Below are positions 22,747-32,645 of a DNA stretch of 64,000 nt, piece after piece (within the stretch, counting starts at the first letter, position 1; every line of letters begins with the position of its first letter). Both the position numbers and the translations under genes were made by a program. The notes under the pieces were generated by a model that was given only the letters and a program-made list of their open reading frames with translations, was not told the origin of the DNA and ran no database searches. Source of the stretch: Dactylorhiza incarnata. Its lineage: Eukaryota; Streptophyta; Magnoliopsida; Asparagales; Orchidaceae. The DNA is taken from positions 1,919,001-1,983,000 of the forward strand of contig JAWHQI010000170.1 of NCBI GenBank assembly GCA_033032865.1, in the 5' to 3' direction.

Positions 22747-24285
22747 CTAGGTGGCATCCTTCTGTGCTTCTTCGCGGAAAGCCTCAAGGTGTCCTGACTG
22801 GACAAGGCGTTCAATTTCTTCTTTCAACCTGGCACAGTGCTCCGTACGGTGTCCTCGGCCTTTGTGGAAATTGCAGAACGAGGATTGATCTCCCCTACGT
22901 TGGGGGAGCGGTCTGGGCCAGTTGATGATTTTGCTGTTGTAGATTACAGACAGTATATGCTCGCGAGGGGCATTTAGCGGGGTGTAGATCCGGGAGCTTT
23001 GATTCGCTAGCCCTCGGAGGTGGTATGCTCGGTTCTGTATGGGCGGTGCAGCCTTCTCGAACTGTTGTTGCTGTCCCTTTCTCTTGCGACACGTATCCCC
23101 AAGTTGCAGTGGGTTTGCCGGTGCCGGAAGATTAGCTTTTTCTACCAATGCGGGAGTTGCGTGACACTCTCGCACGCCTTGCTTCTCAGAGTTTGGTTTT
23201 GGCGACAGGTCGTAGTTGATCCAAGGGAGCTCGGCTGCGGCCGTGTCGAAACCACGAATTGCGTCCCTGAGGATTCTCCCTTTGCTGGCCATGCGTCCAG
23301 ACATGGAAACGTCGTGGTCTAGGGCGTCGAGTAGGAGGCTCCCAAATATTGCGTCGTAGAGGGAGTCTGCCTCTGCGATGACGAACTGAACGTCGTACTG
23401 GATTGGTTCCGAATGCGTCCCTACTTGGACGGGAAGGGTGACGACTCATATGGTGGGTACCATAGTTCCGTCCAGGAACTCCACGTCGCTGGCCCTGAGC
23501 TTAAGGTTCCCGCTTAGGAGTTTGAGCCGCACCACGGATGCTACGAACAGGATATTGAATGAGATGTGGTGGGTTATCAACGGCTTTCTTAGCTCACAGG
23601 CTGTATTGCCTATGCTTGCGTCTAAGGTGAAGTCCAACCATCCCCGGGGACGCCCCTGGTGAAAGCTTGTGTAGATCTTCTCATGCTGCTTGCCCCGCTC
23701 CGCTTTCCCTAGGTGGGACGACTCGTCCGTCTCGGGCTCTTTTTCCCGGATCCTTGGCGTGCGCGCTTCGTGCCATTCAACGAATAGTTGGGACAGCTCG
23801 GTGAAGTTGTGAATCGCTCCGTTTGGCAGGGAGTGATACCAGCGGAGGGCGTCTCCGCGCAGTGTCTTGGTGAAGATTTTGCAGCTGATTTGGTCGGGAA
23901 GTCCGAACGTCCGCACCGTTATCAAGAAGTGATTAACGTGCACGTACGGGTCTTCTGATCCGTGGAACTCCTTGAGGTGCGGGAGCTTTAGCCATGGCGG
24001 TACTGGGTATGCCAAAATTGACTTTGACAGGGGGGATCGCCTTTGCTGGTGCGTGATATCGTTCGGATCCTGCCCCACTACGAGAGGGGCCGGCTTGCTA
24101 GTTGATCCAATCCACTGGGACTGGATGGGTGCAGCGATGATCGCTCTTTTTGCCGGGCCTTCAGGGATTGAGGAACTGCATGCGTCAGATAGTTCGGGGG
24201 AGGTGTCCACTCTCGCTGGTTCCGTGAACTCTGGTGAAGCGGGCACCGCGTTCGAAAATCCTTTGCTCGGTAGTTGGGAATCCAT
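22747..24285 (-). pseudogene. Element A gag-like frame with protease-like segment in the middle
   Basis: From ATG at 24285 the frame gives a short N-terminal part and then a Retrotrans_gag capsid region (WLKLPHLKEFHGSEDPYVHV, FTKTLRGDALRWYHSLPNG, FTELSQLFVEWHEARTP). Next comes sequence resembling the retropepsin region (FNILFVASVVRLKLL, LRASDVEFLDGTMVPTI). A TGA stops the frame at 23446-23448, after which the same frame continues VVTLPVQVGTHSEPIQYDV and EADSLYDAIFG. Only then comes the gag C-terminus with a zinc-knuckle-like CNFHKGRGHRTEHC and LKEEIERLVQSGHLEAF. The catalytic D-x-G-S motif is not present. Standard order is capsid, zinc knuckle, protease; here the protease-like part sits between the two gag parts. 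The protein could not be an active protease. Confidence 0.75.
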
Positions 24286-24286
24286 T

Positions 24287-24304
24287 CCCACAGACGGCGC
24301 CAAA
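24287..24304 (-). promoter_or_regulatory. Primer-binding site of element A
   Basis: On the minus strand ttggcgccgtctgtggga directly follows the LTR end. This is a common Ty3/gypsy site in plants and fixes the element's direction. Confidence 0.85.
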
Positions 24305-24554
24305 CTGTTGCGGGTCGCTTAGGGCTCTTGGTAGACCGGTTTACTTGAACCACCTTAGCTCGGGAGCGAACCAAGAGCGCAAACAATCAATTTGAGATTC
24401 GTTGATTACACTGAGACTTTTTAGCGTGGAAAACCCGGAAAGGGTAAAAAACCACGTGGTCGGAGCTGTGCCGACCAAACTTTCACTATCTTCTGGGGAG
24501 TTATAATTATAGACTTAGAAGTCGAGCGCGACAGGCCACTGCTCGTTACAATAA

Positions 24555-24555
24555 T

Positions 24556-24608
<53 letters not shown>
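24555..24608. repeat. (GA)n microsatellite in the right LTR
   Basis: Counterpart of 17975-18040, shorter by about ten bases. Confidence 0.95.
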
Positions 24609-24612
<4 letters not shown>

Positions 24613-25344
24613 TGAAGGTGACAGACCACCTCCAGAAAAACTAAGTCCTTTCTCCTTCTGAGAAAGGTGGAGAGCAAAAGTGAGAACGCCCTGGAGAACA
24701 AAAGTGAGCGCGCTGAGTCGGCTTTCGGGAAGGAGGAAATCTTCGAGTCCGAAGGAGAATTCCGCGAAAGTCTGCAAGAAGCTCTCCCGGGTCCAGAAGG
24801 CAAGGTCCTTTGAAATGAAGCCCCGGGGCTCCTTTTATAGCTTTGGCCGGGGGTAGCTCGGTAATTTCGCGGTTGTAACCACCGTAACCACCTGGCGAAC
24901 GAATCATATTTTCCGGTTCAGAGCACACAAATTGCCATTTTTCGTAATTGACCATCTTGCCCCTCGGGCAGTTCGGGCAGTTTGGGCAGTTTTGTTGGAG
25001 GCGAAAAAGGCGACAAGCTGTTCCTGAAATGTGAGAAACTGGAAAGACGAAAAGTGAGCATGCTAGAAAGACAAAATGTGAGAAATCAGAAAAGACAAAA
25101 AGTGAGCTGAGCGCGCTCAGAAGTGTTCTGAGCGCGCAACGAACGGAGAAGCAATCTAGGCAACTGGGGAAGCGATCTGAGAGTGCGATGAACGAAGAAA
25201 ATGTCCTGGTCGCTTTGTGAGGCGTTCTGAACATGTTATGAGCGCGCGAGCACTCTCCAAGTGAAATCCGGGGCCCAAAGCGCGAGCGAGCCTGGAGAGG
25301 GCGGACACCCCCGAACCCGTTCACGGGAAGGGGTCTTGACCGTA

Positions 25345-25835
25345 CCCCACTAGGGGTGCGGCTAGGACGCACCCCAAAGGGGGTGCGGCTTGGCCGCACC
25401 CCAAAGGGGGTGCGGCTTGGCCGCACCCCAAAGGGGGTGCGGCTTGGCCGCACCCCAAGGGGGTGCGGCTGGGCCGCACCCAAAGGGTGGTGCGGCTTGG
25501 CCGCACCCCACTAGGGGTGCGGCTTGGCCGCACCCCACTAGGGGTGCGGCTTGGCCGCACCCCGCTAAGGGTGCGGCTTGGCCGCACCCCCCTTTGGGTG
25601 CGGTTAGGCCGCGCCCCCGTGGGGCGGCTTGCGCGCTACCGTGCGCGCTACCGTGCGCGCTACCGTGCGCACTACCGTGCGGTAGCGCCGCGCGGTAGCG
25701 CTGCTTGGCCGCACCCCGCTAAGGGTGCGGCTTGGCCGCACCCCACTAAGCGTGCGGTTTGGCCGCACCCTAAGGGGGTGCGGCTTGGCCGCACCCCACT
25801 AGGGGTGCGGTTAGGCTGCGCCCCCGTGCTACCGC
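25345..25835. repeat. GC-rich palindromic minisatellite in LTR A (right)
   Basis: Same 27-bp palindromic unit as 18795-19205 with a different copy number and order, split by a gcgcgctaccgtgcgcgct block (about 25630-25690). This is the fastest-changing part of the LTR. Confidence 0.9.
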
Positions 25836-26031
25836 GCGCGCTATCGCGTGCGCTATCGTGCGGTAGCGCCGCGCGACAGCGCTTCCGGGCGGTTTGGCGA
25901 GGGCGGTTGGCCATGGAGAGAGCGGACTTGCCCACTCCCCCATTCTCCCCCCATCATGGTAGTGACCTTGGGGAGTAACTACCTCCTCTTACGCATATAA
26001 ATGAGCATGAGCCTTGCATGAATACACATCA

Positions 26032-26168
26032 GATATAATGTCCACTTATAAGAGTGTAATGTGACGAATTTTGTTAGCAATTAATGTCACATCTACTCAT
26101 TACCAACATATAGTAGTAGAAGTTATCAATTAACTGATATAGTTATTATGTATAACATTATTATCATA

Positions 26169-26214
<46 letters not shown>

Positions 26215-26218
26215 ACTA
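26032..26218. repeat. AT-rich spacer with (TA)n tract
   Basis: This is the only DNA between elements A and B. It contains the right target duplication of A (26032-26036), a pure TA run at about 26173-26212 and the left target duplication of B (tacta, 26214-26218). Confidence 0.9.
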
Positions 26219-26490
26219 TGTTGAAACCGGTTTCTCGGTTTCAGCGTTCGAAAGGGGGTTGCGACTAACTCTTACTTGACCTAAGCCTTGACTCTTGACC
26301 GGTCACTAAGAACTAAGAGACTCGGACTTGATAACAACGGGAGTTTAGGAACATACCCCTTAAGCTTCAGCGTGGAGGTCCCACCACACACCCGGAAGCC
26401 CACTCAGAACTTCCCCTCCCAAGCCAATGCTGAGCCTGGGCACCTTAGAAGGCACTAAGAACCACCTCACTGTCAGCTGAAGGATGACAA
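26219..26490 (-). repeat. Element B 3' LTR, truncated
   Basis: This matches 32646-32917 from ttgaaacc...ggtttcagcgttcg through ctgaaggatgacaa, then diverges abruptly into the extra gene. The missing part corresponds to the upstream two thirds of the LTR, including the promoter region. Confidence 0.85.
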
Positions 26491-27690
26491 AGGACGTGCA
26501 TGAGACCTCCAACAAGGTCCATCACTGGAATGGCTCATTTGTGTTCGTTCGGGGTGACCTGGGCGGCATCCCTTTTTCCCCCACTCAGAGACCTGAGAAG
26601 GTCTGCAGACCCCCTCGCTACGTGGGGAGGCTGCTGAGCTGCACCGCTTCCTTAAGGGCGCGAGCTTCGAGGTTGAGCACCTCCGGAGGAACATTAATCG
26701 GCTCACCTACGTGGAGCCGGGGATAGGTACTTGGACCTCACCAACTCATCTCCTTTATGGTTCATTTCTTCCTATGGTTGCTTAACCCGTCCTAACTTGT
26801 GCAGGTGAACGGTCCCTTCCTCGACACCTTCCCTTTGCGGGGGGAAGTTCCTCCCTCGCCCATGGGCCCGTCGGGGAGGTAGCAGCTGCCTCTTCCTCGG
26901 CTCTGAAGGTGTCCGGGTCGAGGCAGAGGAAGGATAAGGAACTGGTGGGAGAGGAGGGTGTGCCCTCCTCCCCTCCGAAGGGACCGAGGATGCGGCGAGG
27001 GAAAGTCATCTGCCGGAGGGACTCTGGGGCGCCGACTATGGAGAGGGGGGAACCGAGTGACCCCAATGCGTTGGCCAACCACCCCAACTTTGAGATGGGG
27101 GGGAAGGCCACGGACCTTCTCGGCGAGCCCGTCATCTATTGGGATGAAACGATGAACCGGGTCTCCTTCTCCTCCCAGCGACCTTCGTGGGTCGAGGGGG
27201 ACGTCATCGATGACGCGACACATAGCTTTATCTATGGCATCTACGGTTGGCAGGACGCTGCATCCTACAAGGAGATGTCCACGCGTGACCTTGCGTATGC
27301 GAGCTCCCAGGCCCAGCTCCGCGCGACCGAGCTCTCCCACATGGCCGCCCGCCGAGGTCTTAGTCTCTCGCACAGGTCGATGCGGGCGGACGCGTTGAAG
27401 ATGGATGCAAAGGAGAAGGCCACTGACCTTGCGGCTCACTTGGCCACTGCTGAGAAACTCCTGGAGGAGTCATCCGGGGGCTTGGTTCGTGCCCACCTTG
27501 ATGAATTTTCCTTTTCTCTTTTTAATTCTTTATTATTCGTGGGTTCTAATTCATTTGCCTTGCTGGCCTGCAGGGACCCGGTGCCGCCGACTCGCTCAGG
27601 AGACGATGCGAGGAGCCGGACCAGGAGGTGCAGGACCTGAGGGCTCAGCTTGCTGAAGCTCATAGGCAGTTAAGGGAAGGGAGATGAGAA
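26491..27690 (+). pseudogene. Antisense extra gene of element B, 5'-truncated and frameshifted
   Basis: The first remaining part reads HHWNGSFVFVRGDLGGIPF, then, in another frame, KGASFEVEHLRRNINRLTYV up to a donor-like ata|ggtacttgg near 26725. A second block after tgtgcag (about 26803) holds SSALKVSGSRQRKDKELVG, SDPNALANHPNFEMGGKAT and a long helical region. A last short exon-like piece (27575-27688) follows ggcctgcag and reads EVQDLRAQLAEAHRQLREG, a coiled coil. The layout (WKxxFFFV-type region, linker, coiled coil) is that of the plant transposase_28-type proteins also seen in element A. The N-terminal domain was lost with the LTR deletion. Function is unknown. Confidence 0.6.
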
Positions 27691-28209
27691 GGAAGTGCAC
27701 CTTCGAGGGCGGCGATGCCGGTCCCACTTCGACCTGCTGAAGTCGAGCGCACTCGGGGGAGAATCATGGCGTCAACGGCCCGAGCCATGGTGAGTCGCCT
27801 CCATGACGTGGATGCTCTTCGAGATAGCTGGAGGGGGGTCTCCGCCAGCGACATCCTGCCTGAGTTCTTTCCTTCACCTGGGCGATCCGGCTCGCCCCAT
27901 ATCAGCGGCGGCTACTCTCCATGATCGTGAGGGTGGCCTGTGACCTCTTCTTTTCTCCCGTTCCTCATGGGAGCTATGTACTTTTTGTGTTTGCTTTTCT
28001 CCTTCAAGCCTGCGTGTACTAGTAAGAGTGAAGTAACAACTCATGTAACCTATGTTATCAATGAATCAGTAGTCACTTAAATGAATTTCCTCAGCTTACT
28101 TTCTCCCTTTACTGCTTGAGGACTTGATACCTTACTTGAATCGATCACCGAGTGGTTGATTGGCCCGATGAGTCTCCCATCTGCCGACATGACTGAGTCT
28201 GGGGAGTGG

Positions 28210-28704
28210 CCTTTTTTAGTCCGGGATCCTACCGATTGGAGGCGGAAGTACCCGCCTGCACCCTGAGTGCTTACCTTCACCCGGAGGCAGAGGAACTCAA
28301 CGCCTTCCCAATCTGACTGGAGGTGGAAGTACCCATCCACGTCTTAGGTGCTTAGCTCGCTTGGAGGCAGAGGAACTCAACGCCTTCCTAGCCTGACTGG
28401 AGGTGGAAGTACCCATCCACGTTCTAGGTGCTTAGCTCACCTGGAGACAGAGGAACTCAACGCCTTCCCAATCCAATTGGAGGTGGAAGTACCCATCCAT
28501 GTCCTATGGGCTTAGCTTGCCTGGAGGCAGAGGAACTCAACGCCTTCCCAACCTGACTGGAGGTGGAAGTACCCATCCGCGTCCTTGATGCTTAGCGCAC
28601 CTGGAGGTAGAGGAACTCAACGCCTTCCCAGTCCCCTTACCGATTGGAGGTGGAAGTACCCATCCGCGTCCTGGGTGCTTACCTTCACCCGGAGGCAGAG
28701 GAAC
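28210..28704. repeat. 80/87-bp tandem array, left part
   Basis: Units share aggaactcaacgccttccca and tggaggtggaagtacccatc. Unit starts at 28291, 28371, 28451, 28531, 28611 and 28698 give spacings of 80 and 87 bp; the longer form has an extra ttaccga-type insert. The array is cut by the 5S-like composite at 28705 and resumes at 29775. Confidence 0.92.
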
Positions 28705-29774
28705 TGTAACGGTACTGGCTAGCCTGACCCGGGCCCCTAGCCCAGTACCGCCGGCACCGACGGCCCAGGCCCAGCCCCTTAATAGGGACCGACTGGGACC
28801 CAGCTGGCACCGCCGGTTCAGCCTCACCCCGAAGGGTTAACCACAAGCCTGCAGGCCGTACACCCCAACGCCTCTCTGGCCCTGTTTCTCAGGCGCAGCG
28901 CGTTGTTGGAGGGGGGTCGAACCCACGCCCTCCCTTTGATGAGAATTGAGCCAGTTAAGCGGCAGCGCGCGGACTTCCCAGGAGGTCACCCATCCCGTGA
29001 CTACTCCAGCCCGATCACGCTTAACTACGGAGTTCTTTCACTTCTCACCACCAACTGAGCTGCAGCTCAGTTGGTGGTGAGAAGTGAAAGAACTCCGTAG
29101 TTAAGTGTGCTCGGGCTGGAGTAGTCACGGGATGGGTGACCTCCTGGGAAGTCCGCGCGCTGCCGCTTAACTGGCTCAATTCTCATCAAAGGGAGGGCGT
29201 GAGTTCGACCCCCCTCCAACAAGGCGCTGCGCCTGAGAAACAGGGCCAGAGAGGCGTTGGGGTGTACGGCCTGCAGGCTTGTGGTTAACCCTTCGGGGTG
29301 AGGCTGAACCGGCGGTGCCAGATGGGTCCCAGTCGGTCCCTGTTAGGGGGCTGGGCCTGGGCCGTCGGTGCCGGCGGTACTGGGCTAGGGGCCCGGGTCA
29401 GGCTAGCCAGTACCGTTACAAAAAGTGCAGCTCAGTTGGTGATGAGAAGTGAAAGAACTCCGTAGTTAAGCGTGCTCGGGCTGGAGTAGTCACGGGATGG
29501 GTGACCTCCTGGGAAGTCCACGTGCCGCCGCTTAACTAGCTCATTTCTCACCGAAGGGAGACTGTATGTCTCCAACAACCCGCTGGGCCCTGTGGTGGGC
29601 CAGAGAGGGGTTGGGGTGCATGGCCTGCAGGCTTGTGGTTAACCCTTCGGGGTGAGGCTTAACCGGCGGTGCCAGCTGGGTCCCAGTTGGTCCCTGTTAG
29701 GGGGCTGGGCCTGGGCCGTCGGTGCCGGCGGTACTGGGCTAGGGGCCCGGGTCAGGCTAGCCAGTACCGTTATA
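28705..29774. mobile_element. Composite of three 5S-rRNA-like units (Cassandra-like TRIM or related)
   Basis: Three copies of a ~350-360-bp unit: one on the minus strand (28705-29064) and two on the plus strand (29061-29420 and 29426-29774). Each unit starts tgcagctcagttgg and ends ccagtaccgttaca (last copy ...ttata). Each carries a 65-bp core almost identical to the 3' two thirds of plant 5S rRNA, including agttaagcgtgctcgggc (A-box/intermediate region) and gggatgggtgacctcctgg (C-box). The whole is flanked by ggaac at 28700-28704 and 29775-29779, a 5-bp duplication. Copies 1 and 2 meet at a perfect palindrome (about 29044-29081). 5S-bearing LTRs are the hallmark of Cassandra TRIMs, but the head-to-head start and a 5-base gap between copies 2 and 3 are not standard. 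Confidence 0.65.
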
Positions 29775-30225
29775 GGAACTCAACGCCTTCCCAATCTGAC
29801 TGGAGGTGGAAGTACCCATCCACGTCCTTGATGCTTAGCGCACCTGGAGGTAGAGGAACTCAACGCCTTCCCAGTCCCCTTACCGATTGGAGGTGGAAGT
29901 ACCCATCCGCGTCTTGGGTGCTTACCTTCACCGGAGGCAGAGGAACTCAACGCCTTCCCAATCTGACTGGAGGTGGAAGTACCCATCCACGTCCTTGATG
30001 CTTAGCGCACCTGGAGGTGGAGGAACTCAACGCCTTCCCAGTCCCAATTACCGATTGGAGGTGGAAGTACCCATCCGCGTCCTAGGTGCTTAGCGCACCT
30101 GGAGGTGGAGGAACTCAACGCCTTCCCAATCTGACTGGAGGTGGAAGTACCCATCCACGTCCTTGGTGCTTAGCGCACCTGGAGGTGGAGGAACTCAACG
30201 CCTTCCCAGTCCTATTACCAAGCAG
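29775..30225. repeat. 80/87-bp tandem array, right part
   Basis: Continuation of the array at 28210. Units start at about 29774, 29854, 29941, 30021, 30109 and 30189, again alternating 80 and 87-88 bp. Confidence 0.92.
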
Positions 30226-30384
30226 CGAGTTGTCCCGATGCGTCCCTCATCTACCGGCATGTCTTAGCCCGACGGAGGGTCTCTAGCCAGGGATTTTGAA
30301 CCTGGACATCTTTCCAGAACCCCTTTCTCATTCATAGTTCTTACCTATTACAACTTGCCTACGCTACGCCCTCTTGGGCATCCT

Positions 30385-30530
30385 GTTACACCTCGCCCTT
30401 TTCTGGGCCCCTCTTTACATCTCGCCCCCATCCGGGCACTTCACTAAACTTCGCCCCTATCTGGGCACGCCGTTACACCTCGCCCCTCCCTGGGCACTTC
30501 CTTACACCCCGCCCATTCCGGGTTCACTCG
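30385..30530. repeat. ~29-bp minisatellite in element B
   Basis: Five imperfect units with the pattern cctcgcccctnnctgggcac followed by a ttacac-type end. It lies just beyond the 3' end of the protease frame on the minus strand. Confidence 0.8.
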
Positions 30531-31330
30531 GCTGCCTGCTCCTTGGTCATCTCTGCCATCGCTTCTTCCACTTCTTCAGCTGCTTGCATCCATCCGACCG
30601 TGTTGACCGCAGTAACATAACACTGACGCGCCTCTCGGGGATCTCCTCTGACTCTCACCTGGAAATCCCCGGAGTTGTACTTCAAGCACTGATGGTAGGA
30701 GGAGGGCACGCACTTATACGCGCTGATGAGGGGACGCCCAAATATGGCGTTGTAGCTGCTTGGCGCATCCACGATGACGAACCGGCAGTTCTTTGAAGTT
30801 CCCCCCAGGGTGACGAGGAGTTCGACTCCTCCTTCCACCTCCTTCCTCTCCCCGGAAAATCCGAAGAGTGGTCCATCCGATGCCAGCACTTGCCTCGCAT
30901 CCACCTTCATCCCTTCAAATGCCTTTTTGAACACCACATTCACCGAGCTCCCGTTGTCGACTAGGATTCGGGAGACGGTGAAGTTCTCGATTGCCGCCTT
31001 GATGACCAGCGCGTCGCAGATGGGGTCCTCATGGGCCGGCAGGTCTTGGGTTGAGAAGGTAATCTTCTCGCTTGGAGGTGGGGATTGGGAGGTCAAAGCG
31101 ATGCTCCGACGGTATATGGCGTGGAGGCTCCCCTTCCGGGTGGCCTCTTTGCCTGCTCCCCCGTGGATGACCCCGATCCCTCCCAGGGCCCCTACATCGA
31201 CCCTCTCTTCACACGGATCATCCTCTTCCTTGTTCTTCCCCTTCTCCCCTGCCCGCGGTCCTTCCAGACACAACTGCTTCCCCCTGCTGGGGCTCTTCCT
31301 CCTTCCCTCATCTCGAGGAACTCTGGGCAA
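30524..31330 (-). pseudogene. Element B protease (retropepsin) frame
   Basis: This 268-codon frame carries an intact aspartic protease motif: ILVDNGSSVNVVF (D-N-G-S), then LFGFSGERKEVEGGVELLV and FVIVDAPSSYNAIFGRPLIS. This is the Ty3/gypsy retropepsin arrangement, which would cut the gag polyprotein in the particle. It ends at EMTKEQAAE with no reverse transcriptase downstream. It overlaps the gag zinc-knuckle frame by about 140 bp in another phase, so it would need a frameshift or is separated from gag by a lesion. The catalytic triplet looks sound, unlike element A. Confidence 0.75.
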
Positions 31331-32635
31331 GCCGCGGTCGCATGACCTTCTTGCTGATGGAAGTCACAGTATAGCAACGCCAGCTCGCCCCCCCGTTTCT
31401 CCCAACGCTCCCTCTTCCTTCCACCTTTCTTCCGGCCGATGGCCATGGCTTGCAGGGGCTGGACTTGCAGCGGCCCCGAGTTCTGTTGCCACCCTGCCGG
31501 GTGGAACCGCTCGTGCCTCCCCTGATAACCCCCTCCTCCTTGGAAGTGGCCCCTTCCTTGGCCCTGAGGGGGACCAACCTGTGACCTCCAAGCTGGTCGG
31601 GCGACTGTCGGTTGCGACTTCCAGCCTTGCTCCTGCCCAACGGGAGGTCCCTGTTGTCCCGGACTCCTCACTTCCTCCTTCTTTCTTCCTCCATGCTCTC
31701 TCTTTTCCTCCTCTGCTACCTCGGCTAACCTAGCCACGAACTCTTGATTGGTAGCCTCACACTCGGTCTCACGATCAGCGCGCTTCATCAGCTCTTCGAA
31801 AGACAGGGGAGGGTCCCGAGTCAGGCTCATCCGAAACAGCCCAGGCTGCAGCCCAAGGGTGGCTGCAGGGTGTGCCCGGGCACTTCGACGACAAGAAGGA
31901 CCTCCGCCTGGAACCTATCCATGTAGCTAGCCAGCGTCTCCCCTGGCTTTTGCCTGACTGCGAACAAGGCCTCCATGCTCTTCCTCCTCTTCTTCGAGGT
32001 AGGGAACCTTAACAAGAAACTTCAACGCAGATCCTCGAAGCGGTAGATGGTTCCCGCCGGAAGCGAGTGGAACCAATCCCTCGCCTTTCCCTGGAACGTG
32101 ACGGCGAAAAGCCTGCACATGAAGGCATCCGACATTTGTCTGATCGTGGTCATGTCCTCGAACCACTGAAGATGCTGGAGAGGATCGCTATCCCCCTCGT
32201 AGTAGGACATGACAGGATCGCGAAACCCATCCGGAACGGAGGCTGACATGACCAGCTCGCAGAAAGGGCTTCTCCATTCTTCTTGGTTGGGGGAGGCGCT
32301 CCCTTCACTTCCCCGCCAGGGCAGCTGGTCCGGGGCGAACTGTTGAAGAGCACTCGCGTTTGGAGGCTCAAGCCCTCCTCCGAGGCTGGCCCCTTCTCTT
32401 GCTGACTGCTTCTCACTTCCACTAGGGGGAGTGAGGGGATCCTAGGTGCAGGTGGTGTTGAGCACTCGCCACGAGCGGAGGATGCGGCCTGCATGAACTC
32501 CAGGATCCTCTTGCTGAATCCGTCGAAATCGCACTTCTTCACATACTCGCAAGGTGGAGGCGGGTCTCCCAACTCGTCGCTTCCAGCCATGAGACTTGGC
32601 TCAGAGTTTTCCGAACTAGTCGCTTCCACGCTCAC
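31192..32635 (-). pseudogene. Element B gag, split over four frames
   Basis: Reading from 32635: an N-terminal part (MSVEATSSENSEPSLMAGSD to about 32250), then capsid (FRDPVMSYYEGDSDPLQHLQ, FAVTFQGKARDWFHSLPAG, to 32022). Next is RFPTSKKRRKSMEALFAV, RQKPGETLASYMDRFQAEV (32015-31870). The last part (31830-31192) holds a zinc-knuckle-like CDFHQQEGHATAAC. These follow the standard Retrotrans_gag order, but each boundary changes frame, so at least three indels have accumulated. The start lies only about 10 bases from the primer-binding region, as in element A. Confidence 0.75.
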
Positions 32636-32645
32636 CGCACCAGAA
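32622..32645 (-). promoter_or_regulatory. Primer-binding region of element B
   Basis: On the minus strand the LTR end TTTCAACA is followed by ttc and tggtgcggtgagcgtgg. The position is right for a primer-binding site. I cannot assign the tRNA with confidence. Confidence 0.5.

Larger units (their letters stand above)
17726..26031 (-). mobile_element. Non-autonomous Ty3/gypsy element (Tat-like), designated A
   Basis: LTRs at 17726-19406 and 24306-26031 are flanked by a perfect 5-bp duplication gatat (17721-17725 and 26032-26036). The primer-binding site lies at 24287-24304 on the minus strand, so transcription runs from high to low coordinates. Order along the element: 5' LTR (right), gag-like frame (24285-22747), tandem repeats (21963-22528), an extra gene in antisense (plus strand, about 20100-21672), 3' LTR (left). 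Reverse transcriptase, RNase H and integrase are absent. An antisense extra gene and tandem repeats in the 3' half are known features of the Tat/Retand/Grande group, so I infer that lineage. Confidence 0.85.
24306..26031 (-). repeat. Element A 5' LTR (right)
   Basis: The 1726-bp LTR ends aatacacatca next to gatat. On the minus strand it starts tgatgtgtattcatgcaagg. It has three cagttcggg/cagtttggg copies where the left LTR has five, and a longer palindromic array (about 25345-25830). A TATA-like gcatataaatgag lies near 25990 in both copies. Confidence 0.88.

Noticed and set aside
25321..25978. Open frames in the right LTR of element A
   Set aside because: Same palindromic repeat artefact as in the left LTR.
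29061..29160. Functional 5S rRNA gene
   Set aside because: Only the 3' two thirds matches 5S. The 5' third is replaced, and the three units sit in a mobile composite, not a 5S array.
30774..31733. 319-residue plus-strand frame in element B
   Set aside because: It is antisense to the gag/protease region, which has clear zinc-knuckle and DNGS motifs on the minus strand.
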